The position numbers and the translations under genes are program-made. This document shows positions 7,388 through 13,624 of a stretch of 15,262 nt of DNA, in pieces. The notes below the pieces were generated by a model, which saw only the letters and a program-made list of their open reading frames with translations, made no database searches and was not told the DNA's origin. Source of the DNA: CAIUVD01 sp044338255. Its GTDB lineage: Bacteria > Planctomycetota > UBA11346. How positions within the stretch are numbered: position 1 is the first letter of the stretch; each line of letters opens with the position of its first letter. The DNA is taken from positions 1 through 15,262 of the forward strand of contig JBIILZ010000097.1 of the NCBI GenBank assembly GCA_044338255.1. The letters run 5' to 3'.

Positions 7388-8076
7388 CAGACGATGGCCT
7401 TGAGCAGGGCGGTGCTGGTCGACACCGCCCCGAAGACGCCGTTCTGCATCTTGACCATCTGCAAGGCTGCAAGGTGGTTGGCATGCAGCGTCGCCGCCGT
7501 GCAGTCGCCCAGGAGCAGGCATTCGAAGCCGCGATCATTGGCCTCACGCATGGTGGTGTGGACGCAGACGTCGGTGGTGATGCCGGTGAGGATCAGATTG
7601 CGGATGCCGCGGGTGTTGAGGATCAGCTCAAGGTCGGTGGCACAGAAGGAGCCCTTGCCCGGCTTGTCGATCACCGGTTCGCCAGGCAACGGCGCGAGCT
7701 CGGGAATGATCTCCCAACCCGGCTCGCCGCGCACCAGAACCCGGCCGCACGGACCGAGGTCGCCGATACCGATCCCCGACGGACTGCGCCGCGAACGCCA
7801 GCGTTTGTTGGGCGGCAGATCGCTGAGATCCGGACGATGCCCTTCACGGGTGTGGATGATGTGGTAGCCGGCGACGCGCATCGCCGCCAGCAGGGCGCTG
7901 ATCGGCGCGATGCAGGCGCGCGCCGCCGAGATGTCGTAACCGAGCAGGCTGATATAGCCGCCGTTGCCGCAGAAATCGGTCTGCATGTCGATGACGATGA
8001 CGGCGGTGTTGCTCGGCGAGAGCTCGCCGTTCCACGGCCAGGGATAGGGTTCGGCATCGACGTGACGGATGGACAT
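7387..8076 (-). CDS. biuH: Probable biuret amidohydrolase (isochorismatase-like cysteine hydrolase)
   Basis: A 229-aa cysteine hydrolase. The triad is D30 (VIVIDMQTDF), K138 (IDKPGKGSF) and C171 (TGITTDVCVHTT). C171 is 33 residues after K138, the same spacing I recall for the Rhizobium biuret hydrolase (K142/C175), and Q211 falls where that enzyme's substrate-binding Gln is reported (from memory). PYPWPWNGEL, HTREGHRPDLSDLP, NKRWRSRR and VRGEPGWEIIPEL also read like that enzyme. Biuret hydrolase converts biuret to allophanate and ammonia in the cytoplasm. It is placed between permease and ATPase genes, which ties it to the transporter. The ATG at 8076 has no clear Shine-Dalgarno motif, and the 74-nt gap upstream is filled by a 12-bp tandem repeat. 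Related ureido- or carbamoyl-amide substrates are possible. Confidence 0.75.
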   Translation of the reverse strand: MSIRHVDAEPYPWPWNGELSPSNTAVIVIDMQTDFCGNGGYISLLGYDISAARACIAPISALLAAMRVAGYHIIHTREGHRPDLSDLPPNKRWRSRRSPSGIGIGDLGPCGRVLVRGEPGWEIIPELAPLPGEPVIDKPGKGSFCATDLELILNTRGIRNLILTGITTDVCVHTTMREANDRGFECLLLGDCTAATLHANHLAALQMVKMQNGVFGAVSTSTALLKAIV

Positions 8077-8095
8077 GATGGATCGCCGGAATGGT

Positions 8096-8155
8096 GGGAG
8101 GACTAGTGGGAGGACTAGTGGAAGGACTAGCGGGAGGACTAGTGGGAGGACTAGC
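8096..8155. repeat. 12-bp tandem repeat, five copies, inside the operon
   Basis: Five consecutive units of GGGAGGACTAGY (plus strand), with one base changed in the third copy (GGAAGG). On the transcribed minus strand each unit reads RCTAGTCCTYCC. The TAG stop codon of the permease gene (8151-8153) is part of the first unit, and the last ends 19 nt before the hydrolase start codon. In the mRNA each copy carries CCUCCC (CCUUCC in one), complementary to a Shine-Dalgarno sequence. Confidence 0.95.
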
Positions 8156-9080
8156 GGGCGCGGGCGAGTTCAAGCGGCATGCCCGCCAGGGTGCGATGCG
8201 GTGAACTGGTGGCGATCATGATCGCCAAGGTCAGGACGTAGGGGGCGGCATTGAAGAGGTAGTAGCCACCGGTGACGCCGACCGCCTGCAATGCCGGCCC
8301 CAGTGCACTCGCCCCACCAAAGAGCAGCGAGGCCCACAAACAGCGCACCGGTTGCCAACGTGCGAAGATCACCAGCGCCACCGCCATCAGGCCTTGGCCG
8401 CTGGACAGCCCTTCATTCCAACTGCCGGGATAGACCAAAGAGAGGTACGAGCCGCCAATGCCAGCAAGGAATCCGCCTGCCATCGTCGCCAGGATGCGCA
8501 CCCGATCGATGGGCAGACCCATCGCCCGCGCGGCGTCGGCGCTCTCACCGACGATGCGCAGCTGCAGGCCCCAGCGCGACTGTCGCAGGCCCCAGGCCAA
8601 GGCCGGCGCGAGGAGCACACCGAGGATGAACAGCGGCGAGATCGCCAGCGCCGAGGCCAGCTGCTCGTTGCCAAGCCAGCCGCCCAGGGGAATGGTCGGC
8701 AGGCGCGGGGCGGTCGGCTGGATGAGGCCCTTGCCGAGGAAGAAGGCCAGACCCGTGCCGAGCAGCATGAGGGCGATGCCGAGCGCGATGTCGTTGACCC
8801 GGCGCAGGCCGCACAGCCAGCCATGGAGGAGCCCGAGCAGAGCCCCGGCACCACCGGCGGCGAGCACTCCCAGCCACGGCGAACCGCTGAGGTAGGAGAC
8901 TCCATAGCCGACCATCGCCCCCATCACCAGGGTGCCTTCGAGACCGAGGTTGATACGCCCGCTGCGCTCGGTCAGGCATTCGCCGAGACTGACGAAGAGG
9001 AACGGCGTCGACACGCGGATGGCGCCGGCAGCGAGCGCCAAGGGCACTCCCAACCAGCCGAGGGAAGCGGCATCAGCCAT
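8151..9080 (-). CDS. ABC transporter permease, BMP/nucleoside-type (second permease)
   Basis: A 309-aa polytopic inner-membrane protein with about eight hydrophobic segments. The N-terminal motif GRINLGLEGTLVMGA (42-56) and NDIALGIALMLLG further on are characteristic of the YufQ/NupC-type permease of BMP-family importers. SWNEGLSSGQGLMAVALVIFA near residue 220 matches the conserved cytoplasmic loop that docks the ATPase. It pairs with the permease encoded just upstream to form the membrane channel. The ATG at 9080 overlaps the upstream gene by 8 nt (ATGGCTGA), so the two are translationally coupled. Its stop codon lies in the first unit of the 12-bp repeat, so repeat expansion could have shaped its C-terminus (ELARAR). 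Confidence 0.9.
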   Translation of the reverse strand: MADAASLGWLGVPLALAAGAIRVSTPFLFVSLGECLTERSGRINLGLEGTLVMGAMVGYGVSYLSGSPWLGVLAAGGAGALLGLLHGWLCGLRRVNDIALGIALMLLGTGLAFFLGKGLIQPTAPRLPTIPLGGWLGNEQLASALAISPLFILGVLLAPALAWGLRQSRWGLQLRIVGESADAARAMGLPIDRVRILATMAGGFLAGIGGSYLSLVYPGSWNEGLSSGQGLMAVALVIFARWQPVRCLWASLLFGGASALGPALQAVGVTGGYYLFNAAPYVLTLAIMIATSSPHRTLAGMPLELARAR

Positions 9081-10203
9081 GCGTGGGCTCCACGGAAGCG
9101 GGGGACGGGACAGACGGCGTAAGCGGAGGTTTGACGGGCGGAACGGCCACGATCGCGGGCTTAGACATCCACCGTCCGCGCAACGATTCGGCGGCGAGGA
9201 TGGTCACGAAGAGCAGGCCCTGCAGCACCGTCACCGTGGCATCGGGGAGGTGCGCGCGGCGCTGCAGCAGGCCGCCACTGGCGACGATGCCGCCGAGCAG
9301 GATGGCCACCGGCACGATCGCCAGCGGATTGTGCCGGGCGAGGAAGGCCACGAGGATGCCGGTATAGCCGTAATTCGCGACCAGCGAGGCATTCGCGCGG
9401 CCGTGGATGGCGGCGACCTCGACGGCCCCGGCAATGCCCGCCGCGGCACCCCCGGCAGCGCAGGTGGCGAGCACCAACGTGGCCACCGGCAGTCCGGCGA
9501 GGCGCGCCGCGCGTAGATTGCCGCCGGCGACATCGATGGCGAAACCAAAGGTCGTCCGGCGCATGACCACCCAGGCGATGACGCACACGATCACCCCGAA
9601 GCCGAGGCCCCAGTGGATGTCGCTGCCGAACATCGTGCCCAGCATGTGCTCGTCGCCGATACCGTAGGTCGATGGCTTATTGCGGCTTTCCGGATCGCGC
9701 AGGAGCCCCTCGACGAGCTGGCTCATGAGCGCGATGGCGATGTAACCAAGCAGCAGGCTGCTGATGGTTTCATTCACACCCCGGAACTGCCGCAAGGCCC
9801 CGGCGAGCGCGATCCATACGCCACCAGCGATGGCCCCAGCGAGCATCATTGCCGACAGCGCCATCCACGCCGGCGCCGACTGCGTCTGCACGCCGACGAC
9901 GGCTGCCGCCAGGCCGCCGAGCACCAGCGCGCCTTCGCCACCGATGATGATCAGCCCGGCCCGTGCCGGGAGGGCGGTGGCGAGCGCGGTGAGCATCAAC
10001 GGTGCGGCGCGGGTGAGCGTGTTCTGCCACGAGAACCAGCTCCCGAAGGCGCCCTTGAACATCAGCCCATAGACCGCGAACGGGTCGGCGCCGTTCAGCG
10101 CCACGAAGCCGCCGAACAGCGCCAGGGCGGTGACAATCGCACCGAGCGGAATGGCGATGGTCTCGACCGTACCCCGCCACTCCGACCATGCAGGCATGGG
10201 CAT
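9073..10203 (-). CDS. ABC transporter permease, BMP/nucleoside-type (first permease)
   Basis: A 376-aa inner-membrane protein with a short cytoplasmic N-terminus and multiple transmembrane segments. Family marks are RAGLIIIGGEGALVLGG, GVNETISSLLLGYIA and YGYTGILVAFLARHNPL. It resembles the YufP/NupB-type partner permease, which is usually longer than its sister. The C-terminal 30 or so residues are Pro-rich and probably cytoplasmic. I chose the ATG at 10203, 4 nt after the stop of the binding-protein gene; a second ATG at 10197 is equally plausible. An extension to 10287 runs back into the binding-protein gene and is rejected. No strong RBS is seen, so translation is probably coupled to the upstream gene. 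Confidence 0.9.
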   Translation of the reverse strand: MPMPAWSEWRGTVETIAIPLGAIVTALALFGGFVALNGADPFAVYGLMFKGAFGSWFSWQNTLTRAAPLMLTALATALPARAGLIIIGGEGALVLGGLAAAVVGVQTQSAPAWMALSAMMLAGAIAGGVWIALAGALRQFRGVNETISSLLLGYIAIALMSQLVEGLLRDPESRNKPSTYGIGDEHMLGTMFGSDIHWGLGFGVIVCVIAWVVMRRTTFGFAIDVAGGNLRAARLAGLPVATLVLATCAAGGAAAGIAGAVEVAAIHGRANASLVANYGYTGILVAFLARHNPLAIVPVAILLGGIVASGGLLQRRAHLPDATVTVLQGLLFVTILAAESLRGRWMSKPAIVAVPPVKPPLTPSVPSPASVEPTHG

Positions 10204-10207
10204 GGGA

Positions 10208-11284
10208 CTATTTCGTCGCCCCGACCACGCCTTCGACCAAGTAGGACATCGATTCGAGGACGATGTCGGTCTGGCCCTGGCTAACACCGGCGGCGATCAC
10301 TTCCTTGCCGGTATTGTCCTTCAACGGGCCCTTGTAGATGACCATGGTACCATCCATGAATTTGGCCTTGGCGGCCTCGGCATCCTTCTTGGCCGCCTCG
10401 GATACTGCTGGCCCATAGGCCGAGCAGGTGATCAGACCCTCCTTGATGCCACCGCGAACAAGATGCGGGAAGGGCTTGCCGGCCTTCAGCAGTTCGACGT
10501 AGTCGGTGTAGACCTTGGCCCAGTTCCACTCGGCTCCGGTGAGGTAGCCCTTAGGTGCCAGCGGGGCCTGACTGGCATGGTAGCCACAGGAATAGATGCC
10601 GCGTTTTTCCCCCGTCTCGACGATCACCTTGGGGCTGTCGACATGGCAGGTGAGGACGTCGATACCCTGATCGATAAGACTGTTGGCAGCTTCTGCCTCC
10701 TTCACCGGCATCGACCAATCACCGGTGAAGATCACCGTCGTGGTCACGCTCGGCTTCACCGAGCGCGCGCCGAGAGTGAAGGAGTTCACATTGCGCAGCA
10801 CCTGCGGGATCGGCTTGGCGGCGATGAAGCCGAGCTTGCCGGTCTTGCTGGTGTGGGCGGCGACGATGCCGCTGATGTACTGGCCTTCATCGATGTAGCC
10901 GAAATAGCTGCCGACATTGGTGGGGTGCTTGCCTTCCTGGTACATGCCGCCGCAGTGCAGGAATTTCACCTCCGGAAACTTGACCGCCAGCTTGAGGATG
11001 TGCGGATCGAAGTAGCCGAAGGAAGTCGGGAACACCGCCGCCGCGCCATCGAGTTCGATCATGGATTCCATGGTCTTCTGCACGGCGATGGTTTCGGGGA
11101 CGTTCTCCTCTTCGCGCACGGTGACACCGGGCATCTTCTTGAGCGCGGCCGCGCCTTGCGCGTGCGCCTGGTTGTAGCCGTAGTCGTCCTTCGGTCCGAC
11201 GTAGATGAAGCCGATGGCGAGGTCGGCGGCACTGGCGCTGGTGGCCAGGAGCAGGACTGCAAGGGAAGCGATGATGGGTTTCAT
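10208..11284 (-). CDS. BMP-family (PnrA-like) periplasmic substrate-binding protein
   Basis: A 358-aa exported solute-binding protein. The signal peptide covers residues 1-19 (hydrophobic core LAVLLLA, cleavage after ASA). There is no lipobox cysteine, so it should be soluble in the periplasm. The mature protein starts with IGFIYVGPKDDYGYNQAH, typical of the BMP/PnrA fold, and continues with FPTSFGYFDP and NVGSYFGYIDEGQYISGIVA. Many BMP proteins bind purine nucleosides, but relatives next to amidohydrolases probably bind other small N-compounds. Its place ahead of both permeases and two hydrolases suggests a ureido-type ligand such as biuret; that is inference. The ATG at 11284 has a good AAGGA 8 nt upstream. 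It is 10 nt after the porin gene. Confidence 0.92.
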   Translation of the reverse strand: MKPIIASLAVLLLATSASAADLAIGFIYVGPKDDYGYNQAHAQGAAALKKMPGVTVREEENVPETIAVQKTMESMIELDGAAAVFPTSFGYFDPHILKLAVKFPEVKFLHCGGMYQEGKHPTNVGSYFGYIDEGQYISGIVAAHTSKTGKLGFIAAKPIPQVLRNVNSFTLGARSVKPSVTTTVIFTGDWSMPVKEAEAANSLIDQGIDVLTCHVDSPKVIVETGEKRGIYSCGYHASQAPLAPKGYLTGAEWNWAKVYTDYVELLKAGKPFPHLVRGGIKEGLITCSAYGPAVSEAAKKDAEAAKAKFMDGTMVIYKGPLKDNTGKEVIAAGVSQGQTDIVLESMSYLVEGVVGATK

Positions 11285-11294
11285 GGGGCAGTCC

Positions 11295-12572
11295 TTAGAA
11301 GGTGAAGGTGGTCATGCCGGTGAGGCGGGTGGCGGAATTGAACGCGCCATTGCCTTCATCACCTTGATCGGCCTTGGTCGCGAGACCGTAGAGCGACCAG
11401 CGCTTGGTGACGTTGTAGTTCAGGCCGCCGCTGATCTCAGTGCCGAACTTGGTGCTCGTCTCGGCCGACTTGAAATCGAAGTAGAAGACGTCGAAGCTCA
11501 GTCCTTCGACACCCGGCACAGCACCGCCGACCCAGGCCATGATGGTCTTCAAGCCGCTCGGCGGATTGAACACCAGCTGCTCGCTGTTGCCGCGCCACGG
11601 CCACGGATAGCCGAGATCCGACGACTGGAAAGCCAGCTCGCCGGCTTCCTTAGCCCCGGAAGCTTGGCGGTAACCGACGCTGCCGTACCATTTCGAGACG
11701 TTGGCGCCGACGCGCACGGTATACATCTGCGCATCGATCTTGGCCGGGGTATCCCCGGAATCCGACTGCTTGGCGAAGTCCGCCTCGCAGATCACCGACA
11801 GCTGATCGTCGATCTTGTACGGTCCGTCGAGACGGATGCCGAAGGTCGTGCGATCGATGGCGCCACCAGCGAAGGGCACCGCTGCGAGGTTCGGCTCACC
11901 ATCAAAGTTGAGGATCACGCCATAGACCGCCAAGCGGCCCTGGTCGGGAAGGGCATACGCAATATTCCCGACCTGCGTGCTCATCGGCCGCACGACATCG
12001 GTGACATCGACATTATGCCATATCTGTCCACCCTCGACGGTCAGGTGCGGGATCGGCTCGGCATGGAAGGTCGCGGCATCGTTCCGATCATTGTTCTGGC
12101 GATAGCGACTGGCAGTCAGGAACGTCTCGTCGTTGATGGTGAACAACTGGCGACCGACCGTCAGCGTCACCGGGAAAGGTGCGGTCGTGTTGTACTGGCC
12201 GTAGGCCTGGTTCACGCCCATGCTCACCGGATCGATGATGAAATCACGGTTGCCGCTTTCCGGGGAATAGCGCGCCGCACCGATCGAAGCCATATGGTAA
12301 AGCTCGACGAAGCCACTGACGCCGTACCACGATTTCGACTGGTAGAACAGCGAGGTGCGCAGGGTCGAAGCCAACCCGGGATCGCTGGTTGGACCATTGT
12401 CTTCATCGTAATAATCAGCGCGGTAGCGAAGCATGCCGCCGAAACTTCCGGACTTGATGGCATCCTCGAAGGAGGTCGCCTCGGCGATATCGGCCGCCGA
12501 AAGGTGTGGCAGAGAGGCGCCGCTGATGAGCGCTAGGGCAAGAGTGGGAACCAGAAGACGCGACTGGTGCAT
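11295..12572 (-). CDS. Outer-membrane beta-barrel porin
   Basis: A 425-aa protein with a signal peptide (residues 1-26, cleavage after LSA). Alternating hydrophobic strands rich in Tyr, Phe and Trp continue to a C-terminal TTFTF, whose terminal Phe is the usual beta-barrel assembly signal. The opening FEDAIKSGSFGGMLRYRADYYDED resembles OprD-like or alginate-export-like porins, but I cannot assign a family with certainty. It probably lets the operon's substrate cross the outer membrane. It is the first gene of the operon. The ATG at 12572 has GGGAG about 6 nt upstream. A leader of about 320 nt separates it from the sigma-54-type promoter. Confidence 0.82.
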   Translation of the reverse strand: MHQSRLLVPTLALALISGASLPHLSAADIAEATSFEDAIKSGSFGGMLRYRADYYDEDNGPTSDPGLASTLRTSLFYQSKSWYGVSGFVELYHMASIGAARYSPESGNRDFIIDPVSMGVNQAYGQYNTTAPFPVTLTVGRQLFTINDETFLTASRYRQNNDRNDAATFHAEPIPHLTVEGGQIWHNVDVTDVVRPMSTQVGNIAYALPDQGRLAVYGVILNFDGEPNLAAVPFAGGAIDRTTFGIRLDGPYKIDDQLSVICEADFAKQSDSGDTPAKIDAQMYTVRVGANVSKWYGSVGYRQASGAKEAGELAFQSSDLGYPWPWRGNSEQLVFNPPSGLKTIMAWVGGAVPGVEGLSFDVFYFDFKSAETSTKFGTEISGGLNYNVTKRWSLYGLATKADQGDEGNGAFNSATRLTGMTTFTF

Positions 12573-12605
12573 AGAGCACTCCCGGAGAGGAAAGAAAAAT
12601 GAGTT

Positions 12606-12617
12606 CGGTGCGCACCG
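12606..12617. promoter_or_regulatory. 12-bp palindrome in the operon leader
   Basis: CGGTGCGCACCG is a perfect palindrome 34 nt upstream of the porin start codon. It could be a regulator site or a small hairpin in the mRNA leader. A shorter relative, GGTGCACC, occurs at 13151-13158. No regulator can be named. Confidence 0.3.
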
Positions 12618-12711
12618 CTGGCAGCGGGCGTGAATGGAATGATTGGGTCGTGGAAATGCCGCTCACATCCGCAGGACAGAAGACCTCGATGGATCTCTGC
12701 GGAGCGCGCGC

Positions 12712-12739
12712 GGCGGCGATCAAGTTCGGTATCGCCGCC
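12712..12739 (-). other. Perfect 9-bp hairpin in the operon leader
   Basis: GGCGGCGAT (12712-12720) pairs perfectly with ATCGCCGCC (12731-12739) around a 10-nt loop. It lies in the transcribed leader of the porin operon, overlapping the last codons of a possible 20-codon leader ORF. A second weaker stem, CCGCAG/CTGCGG, follows downstream on the transcript (12669-12702). No T-run follows, so it is not a simple terminator. Confidence 0.45.
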
Positions 12740-12782
12740 AATGACGAGCGTGGAGGATCAGGGAAAAGCGCGAGAGCACCAT
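12720..12782 (-). CDS. Possible 20-aa leader peptide upstream of the porin
   Basis: MVLSRFSLILHARHWRRYRT, preceded by AAGGA with 7-nt spacing to the ATG at 12782. It is in the leader of the transport operon and ends within a perfect 9-bp hairpin (12712-12739), a layout reminiscent of translation-dependent attenuators. The C-terminal half is rich in Arg and His. I know no matching leader peptide, and a chance ORF this short is quite possible. Confidence 0.25.
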   Translation of the reverse strand: MVLSRFSLILHARHWRRYRT

Positions 12783-12904
12783 TATCCATTCCTTGTTAAA
12801 AGGAGAGGAATGAAGGAAGACGCCGAGTGACATAAGTATGCCGGTGACGTGACTTCCCAAAAAATGCTCCAGCAGGCAACGTTCTGCGGGAGTGTTTTGC
12901 AGAG

Positions 12905-12920
12905 AGCAAAGCTTGTGCCA
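12905..12920 (-). promoter_or_regulatory. Sigma-54 (RpoN) -24/-12 promoter for the transport/hydrolase operon
   Basis: On the minus strand the 16-mer TGGCACAAGCTTTGCT matches the sigma-54 consensus TGGCACG-N4-TTGCW at all defined positions but one (A instead of G at position 7), with GG and GC elements correctly spaced. The predicted start is near 12894, about 320 nt before the porin ATG. Sigma-54 promoters often drive nitrogen-related genes and need an enhancer-binding activator. Confidence 0.65.
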
Positions 12921-13007
12921 TGCACCTCGGAAAGGCGCGGATCGCAACGCTGACATGCGCAATAAACGATGGTGAAAGCCGCATCTCTGAGCTCGATGAC
13001 GCGGGCG

Positions 13008-13022
13008 GAACGGGTGCCGTTC
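13008..13022. promoter_or_regulatory. Perfect inverted repeat, candidate enhancer (activator) site
   Basis: GAACGG-GTG-CCGTTC is a perfect inverted repeat centred at 13015, about 120 bp upstream of the start site predicted from the sigma-54 promoter. That is within the usual range for enhancer-binding proteins. It does not match the enterobacterial NtrC consensus. Binding is inferred from position and symmetry only. Confidence 0.35.
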
Positions 13023-13064
13023 ATCTCCGCGCGCGCGCGTCCGACTGCCGTATCATGTTAACCT

Positions 13065-13493
13065 TTGAGGTATTCCCCTGATCGGCTGCAACGCTCTGCA
13101 GCACTTGCTGCCGCCCACTGGCGAAAGCTGACGAACGCGTGGCGAAATCCGGTGCACCGTGACCAGGAGCGCCCCCCCCCGGGAGCGCATGCTCGGCGAA
13201 TGGAATGCCGCGCTGTGCCAACTGCAGCCGGCAATCCGCCATCCCGATATTGAATGCCCGCTGATCCCCTATGGGCGGAAGCTCCTCCCCGGCGACATCC
13301 AGGCGATTGCCAGCGGCGACCTGCCCCCGGGCCTGCCGGTGTGGATGGGGTGCCGTGATCACTGGACCCGGCGCAGTGGAGAAACGCCGCTGCAAAAGCG
13401 CGGCAATCTGACCATCAACACGCCACGGGAATTCCTGCCCGGGATGTGATCGACAGCGCCAGCAAGGTTCACAGCCAGGTCGAGAAGCCCTGA
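13065..13493 (+). pseudogene. Frameshifted gene remnant of unknown function
   Basis: Three consecutive plus-strand segments look like one protein broken by two compensating frameshifts. Segment one (13065 to about 13172) reads LAAAHWRKLTNAWRNPVHRDQERP. Joining it at the run of nine C (13172-13180) to the next frame gives RERMLGEWNAALCQLQ and later GLPVWMGCRDHWTRRSG up to a TGA at 13447. Shifting back there gives VIDSASKVHSQVEKP and a stop at 13491-13493. Third codon positions are GC-rich throughout, as in a real gene. No ATG with RBS precedes the first segment (a stop is at 13059 and the first candidate is TTG), so the 5' end may also be missing. I do not recognise the family. Confidence 0.4.
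13172..13180 (+). repeat. Run of nine C (homopolymer) in the gene remnant
   Basis: An uninterrupted C9 tract sits at the point where the apparent reading frame changes. Removing one C would join the upstream frame to the downstream frame. Such tracts slip during replication and are also common sites of sequencing error. Confidence 0.9.
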
Positions 13494-13624
13494 GCGAGTG
13501 ATCGGCAAGCACGGGTATTCAGGCTGCGTCCGCGTAAATAGGCGCTAGAAGGTGTTCCACCTGCGCAGCTGGCATGCTGTAAGTCTGCCAGTGAGTTTCC
13601 GCGCCGTCATCCTTCTGCGAGATT

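Noticed and set aside
11205..12536. Plus-strand open frame of about 443 codons opposite the porin
   Set aside because: No domain or signal is seen, and the minus-strand frame has signal peptide, barrel pattern and terminal Phe.
12804..12830. Short plus-strand ORF MKEDAE with a strong AAGGAG motif
   Set aside because: Only six codons, on the opposite strand to the operon leader and nearly 800 nt from the next plus-strand gene.
13021..13512. Minus-strand open frame of 163 codons
   Set aside because: Composition looks like an antisense shadow (Arg, Gln, Gly, Pro-rich); the plus strand gives more protein-like segments.
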